The notes under the pieces: model-generated
Database searches by the model: none
What the model was told of the DNA's origin: nothing
The model's input: only the letters and a program-made list of their open reading frames with translations
Program-made: the position numbers and the translations under genes
Assembly: GCA_020636005.1 (NCBI GenBank)
Contig: JACJYR010000001.1
Span: forward strand, 3,414,501-3,478,500
Reading direction: 5' to 3'
DNA: 64,000 bases
Source of the DNA: Lewinellaceae bacterium
GTDB taxonomy: Bacteria > Bacteroidota > Bacteroidia > Chitinophagales > Saprospiraceae
Shown: piece by piece, positions 1 to 8,077 of the stretch
How the letters are laid out: every line of letters starts with the position of its first letter
How positions within the stretch are numbered: position 1 is the first letter of the stretch

Positions 1-1714
1 CGAAGGTCTTGTCGGCGATGCGTGACACCAGGAATTTCCCATCCTTGCGGAAGACGATGATGTCGTCAATGTCGGAGCAGTCGCAGACGAACTCGCCCTC
101 TTTTTTCAGGCCCATGCCAATAAAACCCTCCTTGCGGTCCACGTACAGTTTGGCATTGTTGGCCACCACCTGCGTCACCTGGATGGTCTCGAAGCCGCCG
201 GAAATGATGGTGCGGCGCTCCCGGCCCTTGCCGTATTTGTCCAGCAGGTTTTGAAAATAGGCCACTGCATAATCGGTCAGGTTGGCCAGGTGGTGCTCCG
301 TGTCTTCCAGTTCTTCGATGATTTTTTCGATCAGTTCGTCGGCCTTGAAGGAGTTGTATTTTGAAATGCGCTTGATCCTGATTTCGGTCAAACGGATTAT
401 GTCGTCGTCGGTCAACTCACGGAAAAGCTTCAGGCGGTTATCCACCCCTTTCCCTCCTGCCGACTGATCCGAAGGGGTAGCGACATACTTTTTCAATTCC
501 CTGTAAATCACCGCCATCACCTCCTCCCAGCTTTCGCACTCTTCTATCTGGTGATAAATGCGGTTTTCGATAAAAATCTTTTCCAGGCTGGCGAAGAGCC
601 ATTTCTCCTCCAGTTCGTGCTTTTTGATTTCGAGCTCCTGGCGCAGCAGGTCTTTGGTGTTTTCCGTGGAAATGCGCAGGATTTCCTCCACCGTGGTGAA
701 CACGGGCTTGTTGTCCACGATGATGCAGGCATTGGGCGAAATGGACACTTCGCAGTCGGTGAAGGCATAGAGGGCGTCCATGGCCACATCGGGCGAGGTG
801 CCGGGGGCCAGTTCGATGGAGATTTCCACCTCGGCGGCGGTGTTGTCGTCAATCTTTTTGATTTTGATCTTGCCCTTTTCGGCCGCCTTGGTGATGCTGT
901 CGATAAGGGAAGAGACCGTGGAGCCGTAGGGGAGGTCTTTGATAAGGAGCAGGTGCTTGTCGGCCTTTTCGATTTTGGCCCTCACCTTTACCTTGCCGCC
1001 CCGTTCGCCGCCGTTGTAGTCGGTCACGTCAATGGAGCCGCCGGTCATGAAGTCGGGGTAAATCTTCACCCGTTTGCCCCGCAGGATGTCAATGGAGGCT
1101 TTGCAAAGTTCGATGAAATTGTGCGGTAAAATCTTGGTGGAAAGCCCCACGGCGATGCCGTCCGTACCCTGCGCCAGGATGAGCGGGAACTTCATGGGCA
1201 GGAAGATGGGCTCTTTTTTGCGGCCGTCGTAGCTCAGTTGCCAGTTGGTCGTTTGGGGGTTGAAGGCCACTTCCAGGGCAAATTTGGTCAGCCTCGCCTC
1301 GATGTAACGGGGGGCAGCCGCCGAGTCGCCGGTGCGGTAGTCGCCCCAGTTTCCCTGCGTGTCGATCATCAGTTCTTTTTGCCCCAGGTTCACCAGGGCA
1401 TCGCCGATGGCAGCGTCGCCGTGCGGGTGGTACTGCATGGTGTTCCCGATGAGGTTGGCCACCTTGTTGTAGCGCCCGTCTTCCTTCTCGTACATGGCGT
1501 GGAGGATGCGCCGCTGCACGGGTTTCAGGCCGTCCTCGATGGCCGGCACTGCCCGCTCCAGGATGACGTAGCTGGCATAGTCGAGGAAGTAGTCCTCGTA
1601 CATGCCGGAGATGGTGGTGATGTGGCCCTCGGCGTGGGTGTTGCCGTTACCATTGGTGGAAGGTGCGGGCAGGTCAGTGTTGTCTGCTGGTGCGGATGGA
1701 TTCGATGTCGCCAT
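1..1714 (-). CDS. parC: DNA topoisomerase IV / gyrase subunit A (partial, C-terminus beyond window)
   Basis: ATP-dependent type IIA topoisomerase breakage-reunion subunit, acting with ParE/GyrB in chromosome decatenation. The reverse strand is open from an ATG at 1714 to the window edge (571 codons, no stop). The N-terminus runs into the family block GMYEDYFLDYASYVILERA, then DGLKPVQRRILHAMYE (about residues 61-76), HPHGD (96-100) and AAAPRYIEARL, in which Tyr137 is the predicted DNA-linking tyrosine. Bacteroidota carry both GyrA and a ParC-like paralogue; the QRRILHAMYE form and the low-complexity first 30 residues favour ParC, but this is inference. The C-terminal beta-propeller is outside the window. 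Other open frames on either strand here are shadows. Confidence 0.93.
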   Translation of the reverse strand, partial: MATSNPSAPADNTDLPAPSTNGNGNTHAEGHITTISGMYEDYFLDYASYVILERAVPAIEDGLKPVQRRILHAMYEKEDGRYNKVANLIGNTMQYHPHGDAAIGDALVNLGQKELMIDTQGNWGDYRTGDSAAAPRYIEARLTKFALEVAFNPQTTNWQLSYDGRKKEPIFLPMKFPLILAQGTDGIAVGLSTKILPHNFIELCKASIDILRGKRVKIYPDFMTGGSIDVTDYNGGERGGKVKVRAKIEKADKHLLLIKDLPYGSTVSSLIDSITKAAEKGKIKIKKIDDNTAAEVEISIELAPGTSPDVAMDALYAFTDCEVSISPNACIIVDNKPVFTTVEEILRISTENTKDLLRQELEIKKHELEEKWLFASLEKIFIENRIYHQIEECESWEEVMAVIYRELKKYVATPSDQSAGGKGVDNRLKLFRELTDDDIIRLTEIRIKRISKYNSFKADELIEKIIEELEDTEHHLANLTDYAVAYFQNLLDKYGKGRERRTIISGGFETIQVTQVVANNAKLYVDRKEGFIGMGLKKEGEFVCDCSDIDDIIVFRKDGKFLVSRIADKTF

Positions 1715-2464
1715 GTACTGTGAACGATGAAGAATAAATCCCGGACAAAGCCCGGGACAGGTGATGAACGATGAACGGGCGCAAAAATACAAAAAGCAGG
1801 GGATTTATATAAACAAAATGTTTTTTGAAAAGTAAAAATCCTGTTTTTTTGTTTTAAAAAACAGGCTGTGGAAGCCTGGCCGCTGGCATCTGGTTTTATG
1901 GGGCGGAATCAAGGGGGGCTTCTTTGGCTGGCGCCCCGGAAAAGCCGCTCGCGGAAGGCCGGTTTCCCGCAGGAAAAAAACTGGCAGGCACGTTGCACAT
2001 GACCTGGAAGGCTGTAAATTGCGGCAAAATCAAAGAGATGAAGAAGCAAGCCATTCAACCAGCCGAACTGTCCTGGCAACTGCCGTCGGCTGATAAGCTG
2101 CAACCCGTGGTGCTGGGGTTTCGGCAAATCGGGGAGCAGGCCTTGAAAAAAGAAAAGACCGCAACCCATGTACGCAAAGCCGGTTTTAGTAAAACCATAT
2201 TTGAAATGTCGCTGGCTTTTGATCATCCGTTGGAGGCTTTCAAAAAATACCTGCCATGAACATACCCGTTGTCCCTCAATCAGTCATTTTGTTTGTGGAA
2301 AATCCCCGCCGTTTTATGGGCCTTTTTATACACAATCGTCATTAAAAGTCATTGGTCATTGAAGTCATTTAATTGAAAGTCAGTGACTTAGGATTTTGTC
2401 CCAATCAATTTTAAATGTGACTATCAATAAATTCGCTCCAATGGTTTTTGTGCAAATCAACCGC
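1715..2464. other. Long non-coding stretch upstream of parC
   Basis: Upstream of the topoisomerase gene is a short GTGAACGATGAA / GTGATGAACGATGAAC motif with an inverted CCCGG...CCGGG pair (about 1725-1780). It resembles motifs in two other intergenic gaps (33.4 and 40.5 kb). Next come an A/T-rich stretch around 1785-1860 and a doubtful open frame at 1924-2259. Around 2336-2392 there is an imperfect array of GTCATT words. I see no RNA gene here. Confidence 0.4.
1924..2259 (+). CDS. Doubtful hypothetical ORF (111 aa)
   Basis: An open frame of 111 codons in an otherwise empty gap. The last 60 residues (DKLQPVVLGFRQIGEQALKK... ending EAFKKYLP) have a normal protein composition, and the frame ends just before the GTCATT-rich stretch. 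I recognise no family, see no clear ribosome binding site, and an equally long frame exists on the other strand. It may be a gene remnant or chance. Confidence 0.2.
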   Translation: MAGAPEKPLAEGRFPAGKKLAGTLHMTWKAVNCGKIKEMKKQAIQPAELSWQLPSADKLQPVVLGFRQIGEQALKKEKTATHVRKAGFSKTIFEMSLAFDHPLEAFKKYLP

Positions 2465-3070
2465 ATGAACTTTTATCAACCATATCAACCCTGCCTGGCA
2501 TTGGCACAAAAACTATTTGCGTACAGTTTAACTTCCCTTTTCCTGCTCTTGGCTTGCAATTCTTCCATCGGGCAAAGTCCGCCTGATAGTAATCTCGTTC
2601 ACTGGAGTGCAACCCGAAAACTGACTGTTGACGATTTTGGAATAAAGATCCAAAATGGGGATGCTTCTCCCTGTTTCGCCCAATACTCCGTGGGTTACCA
2701 GGTTGGTGGTTTTGACTTCCTGAGGAAAAATTTCAACCAAAAAGTCAGCAATTACATGATAAAATCTGCCTCATGGATTGATACCACCGGCGACGTTTCT
2801 ACCTTGCTGCGCTACCAGCAAACCTTGTTTGACCTTTGTGAAATCTACACCCGGCGATTCAGGAAGGCCCTGAGGGAGAACCGAAAAAAAATCCTGACCG
2901 GCACCGATTTTATCGAAGCACTCAATGAGCAAATAATGACGGACTTCGCCAATCGCAGGCTCTTATTTGAGCAGGAAACGAATTCTGGGCTCCTCCCCGA
3001 CAGGCATAGGCTTTGGGAAATCCAGATCAGGAAGGAACTCGACGAGTTGGAGGAGTTTGCGAGGAAGTGA
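2465..3070 (+). CDS. Secreted DUF922-like protein with degenerate protease motif
   Basis: About 201 aa from the ATG at 2465. I prefer this start because it puts a hydrophobic segment ending in LLLAC (possible lipobox, Cys31) near the N-terminus; the frame is open further upstream from 2396. After the signal comes HWSATRKLTVDDF, which resembles the entry motif of Bacteroidetes DUF922 predicted zinc proteases (W-A-x-RKLTWDDF). Further on, LLRYQQTLFDLCEIYTRRFR occupies the place of the family's HEQxHFDxxELYARKLR block. The metal-binding His-Glu-x-x-His is therefore replaced by Tyr-Gln-Gln-Thr-Leu (about residues 117-121), so catalysis is unlikely. The family assignment is from memory of the motif and is moderate. 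Confidence 0.6.
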   Translation: MNFYQPYQPCLALAQKLFAYSLTSLFLLLACNSSIGQSPPDSNLVHWSATRKLTVDDFGIKIQNGDASPCFAQYSVGYQVGGFDFLRKNFNQKVSNYMIKSASWIDTTGDVSTLLRYQQTLFDLCEIYTRRFRKALRENRKKILTGTDFIEALNEQIMTDFANRRLLFEQETNSGLLPDRHRLWEIQIRKELDELEEFARK

Positions 3071-3129
3071 GGGAAGAAGTGAAGTTGAAAGGGAGGCAGC
3101 GCAATATTGACTATTCCCAAAAAAAACTT

Positions 3130-3257
3130 AATTTTAACACTGCTTCAAATCCAGTCGTACTAAAAGAATCACCATCATGGTCACTGAAGCCTTAACCACC
3201 TCCACACAAAAAGCAGTCGCTACGAAAACCGCACTCATCAACAACGAACTGTATTAA
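3130..3257 (+). repeat. Duplicated promoter and 5' end of the formate dehydrogenase gene
   Basis: From the ATG at 3177, the first 24 codons match the start of the real formate dehydrogenase gene at 3938 (MVTEALTTSTQ...INNE). Then the reading frame runs into LY and a stop at 3257. Differences within the coding part are a handful of third-codon-position changes and appear to be all synonymous. The A-rich leader just upstream (CTAAAAGAATCACC versus CTAAAAAAATCACC) is also related. The copy therefore derives from a diverged functional gene rather than a fresh local duplication. Confidence 0.85.
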
Positions 3258-3283
3258 AGATTAACCACACAAAACGATGTACT

Positions 3284-3811
3284 ATGAGTAAAACTATTGC
3301 TCTTCTCGACGAAGCAATCATCAACAAAATTTATCTCCTGAGAGGCCAAAAAATTATGCTCGACCGGGACCTGGCGGAATTGTACGACGTGAAACCCATA
3401 CGCCTGCGGGAACAGGTGAAACGGAACCAAGAGCGCTTTCCTGAAAATTTCATGTTTCAGCTTACGGAGGAAGAAGCAGAAGCGATGGTATCGCAAAATG
3501 CGATACCTTCCCACCAGCACTTGGGCGGCTACTTGCCTTACGCCTTTACGGAACACGGCGTTCTGATGTTGGCCAATGTGCTTAGAAGCGGAAGGGCGAT
3601 TCAAATGAGCATCCGCATCATCGAAGTTTTTGTAAAAATGCGGGAAATGCTGCTCTCCAACAAAGACATCCTGCTAAAGCTGGAGCAATTGGAACATAAA
3701 ATCAACGAACACGACAGCGAAATTCAAAAAATATTCAATTACCTGAAGGAGATGCTCACTACTCCGCAAAAGAGAAAGCAGATTGGTTTTAAACGCAACG
3801 ATGAAAAATGA
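3284..3811 (+). CDS. ORF6N domain-containing protein
   Basis: A 175-aa protein with an N-terminal ORF6N domain (about residues 8-95: LRGQKIMLDRDLAELYDV, RFPENFMFQLT, GGYLPYAFTEHGVLMLANVL). The C-terminus is a helical, probably coiled-coil segment (LLKLEQLEHKINEHDSEIQKIF). ORF6N is a DNA-binding-type domain common in phage and in mobile single genes of Bacteroidota; the exact function is unknown. The gene lies between a duplicated 5' end of the formate dehydrogenase gene and the intact gene, which suggests it arrived as a cassette. It ends in a basic tail (KRKQIGFKRNDEK). Confidence 0.9.
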   Translation: MSKTIALLDEAIINKIYLLRGQKIMLDRDLAELYDVKPIRLREQVKRNQERFPENFMFQLTEEEAEAMVSQNAIPSHQHLGGYLPYAFTEHGVLMLANVLRSGRAIQMSIRIIEVFVKMREMLLSNKDILLKLEQLEHKINEHDSEIQKIFNYLKEMLTTPQKRKQIGFKRNDEK

Positions 3812-3937
3812 CGAGGCACAATCCCTGATTTTGGCCTATTGCGGATGTCCAGATTCTCTTCCTTCGCCTTTTCAACAAAAAAATCTAACTTTATCTCGCC
3901 TTACGAAAACCCACACGAACTAAAAAAATCACCAACC

Positions 3938-6688
3938 ATGGTCACTGAAGCCTTAACCACCTCCACACAAAAAGCGGTCGCCACCAAAACCGCCCTCATC
4001 AACAACGAACCCTTCGCCATCAAACCCGGCGAAACGATACTGCAATTCGTCCGCCGCTACAAGGGCAAGGACTATGTGCCCACCCTCTGCGATGCACCGA
4101 ACCTTGAAGCGTTCGGCTCGTGCCGGGTGTGCAGCGTCGAAGTCGGCCGGGTCGGCAACGGGATGCATTTGAAAACGGTAGCAAGCTGCCACACGCCTGT
4201 CGAGGAAGGCATGATGGTTTTCACCGAGACCGAAAGCATCCAGAAGCTGCGCAAAAATATCATCGAGCTGGTGCTCACCGACCACCCGCTCGACTGCCTC
4301 ACCTGCGAGGTGAACGGCAACTGCGAACTCCAGGACGTGGCCGCACGGGTCGGCATCCGAAAGGTGCGCTACCCGGCCGGCGAGGTGCATACCAACCGCC
4401 AGAAAGACCTCAGCCATCCATATATGACGGCGGATTTGTCCAAATGCATCATGTGCTACCGCTGCGTGCGGGCTTGCGACGAGGTGCAGGGACAGTTCGT
4501 GCTCGGCGTCAGCGGACGGGGTTTTGACAATAAAATCATCATGGGGCTGGATTCGAATTTCCTGAACTCCGACTGTGTGAGTTGCGGCGCCTGCTCGCAG
4601 GCTTGCCCGACCAGCGCCATCCATGATGTTTTTCAATCGAAAGCAGTGGTGGGCCAGGACAAGGTGCGCACCACTTGCACCTACTGCGGCGTTGGCTGCA
4701 ACCTTGAAGTGAGCGTGAAAAGCGGTAAAATCCTGAGCATTCAGGCGCCCTACGACGCCGAAGCCAATGCAGGACATACCTGCCTCAAGGGACGCTACGC
4801 CTTCCGTTTTTACAACCACCCCGATCGCCTGAAGTACCCGATGATTCGCAGAAATGGACAACTGGAGCGGGTGAGTTGGGACGAAGTTTACGACTACATT
4901 GCCGAACGGCTCATTTCAATAAAAGAGAAATACGGACCGGACGCCATCGCCGGCATTTCATCGGCAAGGACGACCAACGAGGAGAATTATTTGATGCAAA
5001 AAATGATTCGGGCGGTCATCGGCACCAACAACATCGACGGCTGCGCACGGGTCTGCCACTCGCCGACGGCGCTCGGCATGCAGCGCACTTTCGGCACTGG
5101 CGCTGCTACGAATTCCATTGAAGACATCAAACACACCGAGTGCATGATGGTCATCGGGGCGAACCCAACGGCGGCGCACCCTGTCACCGGCGCTAAAATC
5201 AAGCAGAAGGCGATGAAAGGCACGCCGCTCATCGTCATTGACCCACGCCGCACGGAGATTGCCAGCTACGCCACCCACCACCTGCAACTCCGCCCCGGCA
5301 CCAACGTCGCCGTGCTGGACATGATGCTGTATTTTATCATCAAAGAAAACCTCGTGGCGCAGGAGTTCGTGGACAACCGCACGGAGGGTTTTGAAGATTT
5401 CAAAAAAGGCATTTTAAGTTTAAATATTGACGAACTGGAAGCCGTCTCCGGCGTGCCACGGGAGCAGGTGCGGGCAGCCGCCATCACCTACGCCTCTGCG
5501 AAAGCCGCCATGAGTTTCCACGGTTTGGGCGTCACCGAGCATTACCAGGGCACCTACTCCGTCATGCTCATCGCCGACCTCGCCATGATTACCGGCAACA
5601 TCGGCCGGCCTGGCTGCGGCGTCAACCCGCTGCGGGGCCAAAACAATGTGCAGGGCATGGCGGACATGGGCGTGCAGCCTTACCAGGGGGCAGGTTACCT
5701 GAAGGTGGAAGACCCCGCCAACATCCAGCGTTTCACCGAGTTTTATGGGGTGGAAAAAATGCCGGAGAAGACCGGCTACACCATCCCCGAAATGTACCAC
5801 GCCGCCCTCGACGGCAAGCTGAAAGCCCTCTGGCTGACCGGCGAAGACGTGGTGCAGAGCGACCCGAACTCGAAGATGGTCATGGAGGCGCTCGACAGCC
5901 TCGACCTGCTCATCGTGCAGGAGATTTTTGAAACGGAAACCACCAAACACGCCCACGTCGTGCTGCCGGGCGCTTCGTTTCTGGAAAAAGAAGGCACCTT
6001 CACCAACGGCGAGCGCCGCATCCAGAAGGTGCAGAAAGTCGTGGACCCCATCGGCGAGAGCAAATCAGACGGGCAGATTTACGTGGAAATGATGAACCGT
6101 CTCGGCTACCACCAACAACCGTACACGGCCAAGGGCATGCTGGAAGAAATCAGCCAAATCGTGCCCTTCTTTGCCGGGGTGAAATGGGAAAATCTGGGTA
6201 AAAACGGCAAGCAGTGGCCCGTCGCCCCGGACGGCACCGACACGAAGATTTTGCACCAGGAAACCTTCAAGCGGGGCAAGGGCAATTTCGTGTTCCGGGA
6301 TTTTATCGAAACCAACGAAATCCTCGACCACCAGGCAGATTTCCCCTACATCCTCACCACCAACCGGGTGCTGGAACACTACAACGCCGGCACGATGACC
6401 CGCCGCACCGCCAACGCCAAAATCGTCCACGAGGACGTACTGCTCATCAACCCGGTGGACGCTGCGACCATCGCCGTACATGACGGAGACCTTGTGCGGG
6501 TGGAATCGCCCCGTGGCCATGTGGACGTGAAGGCGAAGGTGACGGATGAGGTGAAACCGGGCGTGCTGAGTACGACCTTCCACTTCCCCGAAGTGTTGCT
6601 GAACCTGGTGACGGGGGATGTGCACGACGATATTGCAAATTGTCCGGAGTATAAGGTGGTGAGTGTGCGGATTGGGAAGGTGGAATAA
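3938..6688 (+). CDS. fdhF: Formate dehydrogenase, molybdopterin catalytic subunit (Cys type)
   Basis: Oxidises formate to CO2 at a bis-MGD molybdenum/tungsten centre and passes electrons along iron-sulfur clusters. The start at 3938 (MVTEALTT) is chosen because the same start is conserved in the partial copy at 3177; the frame is open further upstream. The 916 residues contain a NuoG-like N-terminal part: [2Fe-2S] Cys51/62/65/84, a His116-Cys120/123/129 cluster, and two ferredoxin clusters (Cys170/173/176/180 and 213/216/219/223). The catalytic domain follows with a [4Fe-4S] set (Cys247/250/254/282) and the metal ligand Cys373 in ARVCHSPT, so it is not a selenoprotein. No NAD-binding partner subunit or fdhD is adjacent. 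Both gene ends are duplicated nearby. Confidence 0.93.
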   Translation: MVTEALTTSTQKAVATKTALINNEPFAIKPGETILQFVRRYKGKDYVPTLCDAPNLEAFGSCRVCSVEVGRVGNGMHLKTVASCHTPVEEGMMVFTETESIQKLRKNIIELVLTDHPLDCLTCEVNGNCELQDVAARVGIRKVRYPAGEVHTNRQKDLSHPYMTADLSKCIMCYRCVRACDEVQGQFVLGVSGRGFDNKIIMGLDSNFLNSDCVSCGACSQACPTSAIHDVFQSKAVVGQDKVRTTCTYCGVGCNLEVSVKSGKILSIQAPYDAEANAGHTCLKGRYAFRFYNHPDRLKYPMIRRNGQLERVSWDEVYDYIAERLISIKEKYGPDAIAGISSARTTNEENYLMQKMIRAVIGTNNIDGCARVCHSPTALGMQRTFGTGAATNSIEDIKHTECMMVIGANPTAAHPVTGAKIKQKAMKGTPLIVIDPRRTEIASYATHHLQLRPGTNVAVLDMMLYFIIKENLVAQEFVDNRTEGFEDFKKGILSLNIDELEAVSGVPREQVRAAAITYASAKAAMSFHGLGVTEHYQGTYSVMLIADLAMITGNIGRPGCGVNPLRGQNNVQGMADMGVQPYQGAGYLKVEDPANIQRFTEFYGVEKMPEKTGYTIPEMYHAALDGKLKALWLTGEDVVQSDPNSKMVMEALDSLDLLIVQEIFETETTKHAHVVLPGASFLEKEGTFTNGERRIQKVQKVVDPIGESKSDGQIYVEMMNRLGYHQQPYTAKGMLEEISQIVPFFAGVKWENLGKNGKQWPVAPDGTDTKILHQETFKRGKGNFVFRDFIETNEILDHQADFPYILTTNRVLEHYNAGTMTRRTANAKIVHEDVLLINPVDAATIAVHDGDLVRVESPRGHVDVKAKVTDEVKPGVLSTTFHFPEVLLNLVTGDVHDDIANCPEYKVVSVRIGKVE

Positions 6689-6708
6689 TTCCATCAAAAA
6701 AACACAAG

Positions 6709-6915
6709 ATGATACCTAAAAACAAAATACAACCCATCGTCCGCATTTATAAAAAAGGCGAAGAGCCGGACGACATCTTTTATTGGCGTTCCCGCCCGCC
6801 GGAAGAACGCATGACTGCGCTTTGGGAAATCCGAAAACAATACAACGACTGGAAATATGGTACTGGACTCGAATTTCAAAGAGTTTATAGAATTGTTAAA
6901 CGCAAACGGGGTTAA
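6709..6915 (+). CDS. Small hypothetical protein preceding the nucleotidyltransferase
   Basis: A 68-aa basic protein (IYKKGEEPDDIFYWRSRPPEERMTALWEIRKQYNDW, ending KRKRG) starting 20 bp after the formate dehydrogenase stop. Its 3' end overlaps the next gene by 59 bp in another frame. The PPEERMxALWEIRKQYN block is typical of small proteins that sit directly upstream of nucleotidyltransferase genes in Bacteroidota. By position it is a candidate antitoxin or partner; that role is inference. Confidence 0.65.
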   Translation: MIPKNKIQPIVRIYKKGEEPDDIFYWRSRPPEERMTALWEIRKQYNDWKYGTGLEFQRVYRIVKRKRG

Positions 6916-7321
6916 ATATTTGGTCGTTGGCGGGTTCGCCGTCGCATTTCATGGCTATCCCCGATATACCAAAGACATTGACTTTTGGATATGGGCGGAT
7001 CCGGAAAATGCGGAACGCATCATCAAAGCTATCGAAGAATTCGGGCTTGGTTCATTGGGGCTGCAAGCTTCCGATTTTCTAAATCCTGAAAACATCATCC
7101 AACTCGGCTACGAGCCCAATCGCATTGACCTGATTACCCAATTGGAAGGTATTGATTTCGAGGAATGTTATGAGCAACGGCGGCAAGTAGAGTTTGAAGG
7201 CGTACCGCTCAATTTCATTGATTTGGATAGTCTTATTCGAAGCAAGCGTGTCGCAGGGAGGTTCAAAGATTTGGCGGATGTTGAAAAATTGGAAAAGCAG
7301 AAGAAGAAAAAGAAATCATGA
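6857..7321 (+). CDS. Nucleotidyltransferase-fold protein (DUF6036 / AbiEii-like toxin candidate)
   Basis: A 154-aa protein with the minimal nucleotidyltransferase signature: GG (25-26) in VVGGFAVAFHGYPRYTKDIDFW and the metal-binding pair Asp40/Asp42. The rest fits the short NTase proteins found in toxin-antitoxin-like pairs in bacteria. It overlaps the small upstream gene by 59 bp, so the two are probably translationally coupled. A remnant copy of the formate dehydrogenase 3' tail begins five bases after its stop codon. A lysine-rich tail (KLEKQKKKKKS) ends the protein. Enzymatic activity and toxicity are not demonstrable here. Confidence 0.78.
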   Translation: MVLDSNFKEFIELLNANGVKYLVVGGFAVAFHGYPRYTKDIDFWIWADPENAERIIKAIEEFGLGSLGLQASDFLNPENIIQLGYEPNRIDLITQLEGIDFEECYEQRRQVEFEGVPLNFIDLDSLIRSKRVAGRFKDLADVEKLEKQKKKKKS

Positions 7322-7325
7322 TAAA

Positions 7326-7379
7326 ATTGCGAACAGCCCGTAGTACAAGGTGGTGGCTATGCGGATTGGGAAGGTGTGA
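7326..7379 (+). repeat. Remnant copy 2 of the formate dehydrogenase 3' tail
   Basis: Same length as, and roughly 80% identical by eye to, 6632-6682. It reads IANSP-stop-YKVVAMRIGKV-stop against the real C-terminus IANCPEYKVVSVRIGKVE. An in-frame TAG replaces the glutamate codon. It lies directly after the nucleotidyltransferase gene. Confidence 0.85.
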
Positions 7380-7436
7380 TTTTTGAAAAGAAACCCTCCC
7401 CACTTTATGTTTGTTTGATAATAAAAATCCTTCAAA

Positions 7437-7694
7437 ATGATAGCTGACATCATCACCATTTCCCCTGAAATTCAGAGCGATACGCCCATTTTTGCCAGCA
7501 CCAGGGTGCCCGTGAAAAACCTGTTCGACTATTTGCGGGGCGGCGATACCATCGAAGAGTTCCTGAACGATTTTCCTTCCGTTTCGAGGGCGCAGGTGGA
7601 AAAACTATTGGCTATCATGGAGAACCTTATCACTTTAAACGACTATGACGAAAATCCTCCACGACGAAAACCTGCCCCGTCCGCTCAAACGTGA
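7437..7694 (+). CDS. DUF433 family protein (antitoxin-like)
   Basis: An 85-aa protein with the full DUF433 pattern: ITISPEIQSDTPIFASTRVPVKNLFDYL, then GDTIEEFLNDFPSVSRAQVEKLL. This is a small DNA-binding-type domain that is usually the first gene of a two-gene module with a DUF5615 PIN-like protein. Here the second gene starts inside it at 7645, offset by one base, and contains a stop codon. The last 15 codons (after DYDE, rich in Pro/Arg) lie in the overlap. Confidence 0.88.
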   Translation: MIADIITISPEIQSDTPIFASTRVPVKNLFDYLRGGDTIEEFLNDFPSVSRAQVEKLLAIMENLITLNDYDENPPRRKPAPSAQT

Positions 7695-7983
7695 TTTTTC
7701 TGCCGGGTTTGAAGTGTCCACAGTGCCTGACTAAGGTTGGGCTACCAAAAAGAACGGCGAGCTGCTTGCCGCCATGACTGCCGCCGGATTCGAGGTTTTG
7801 ATAACAGCCGATAAAAACCTCTGCTTTCAGCAAAATCTTGATATATACGCGGTTAAGATTGTCGTTTTGAGAACTTTTGACAATCGGTACAAGACTTTGA
7901 AATCGCAGGTTTCAAAAATTGAAAACGGAATAAAAGGCATGGGAACGAACGACAAAATTCTTGAACTTGAATTGCGGAAGTGA
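7645..7983 (+). pseudogene. DUF5615 PIN-like toxin gene with in-frame stop
   Basis: Reading from the ATG at 7645 gives MTKILHDENLPRPLKRDF...VSTVPD, then TAA (codon 30, 7732-7734). The frame continues GWATKKNGELLAAMTAAGFEVLITADKNLCFQQNL and on through IVVLR to a TGA at 7983. Intact DUF5615 proteins keep the acidic DxNLP, GW...KNGELL and TxDxN blocks in one frame; all are present here, split only by the stop. This is most simply a toxin gene inactivated by one nonsense mutation. Readthrough or a sequencing error are alternatives. Confidence 0.82.
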
Positions 7984-7993
7984 TTTTCCTTTT

Positions 7994-8059
7994 GTGCCTT
8001 GTCCGGAGTATAAAGTGATGAGTGTGCGGATAAAAAAAAGTCTTACCTGGAAAAAGTAA
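7994..8059 (+). repeat. Remnant copy 3 of the formate dehydrogenase 3' tail
   Basis: Positions 7999-8031 match 6640-6672 at 31 of 33 bases. In frame it reads VPCPEYKVMSVRI, compared with ANCPEYKVVSVRI in the intact gene, then diverges to a stop at 8059. It begins ten bases after the end of the DUF5615 frame and lies just before the insertion sequence. Confidence 0.85.
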
Positions 8060-8077
8060 CCCGAATCGTAAAAAAGG

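Noticed and set aside
551..1723. Long plus-strand open frames over the topoisomerase gene
   Set aside because: They are antisense shadows; the minus-strand frame holds all the topoisomerase motifs.
1909..2226. Minus-strand open frame (105 codons)
   Set aside because: No family, no start signal; composition is no better than the opposite frame.
4955..5060. Possible selenocysteine formate dehydrogenase
   Set aside because: The active-site codon in ARVCHSPT is a cysteine codon, not TGA.
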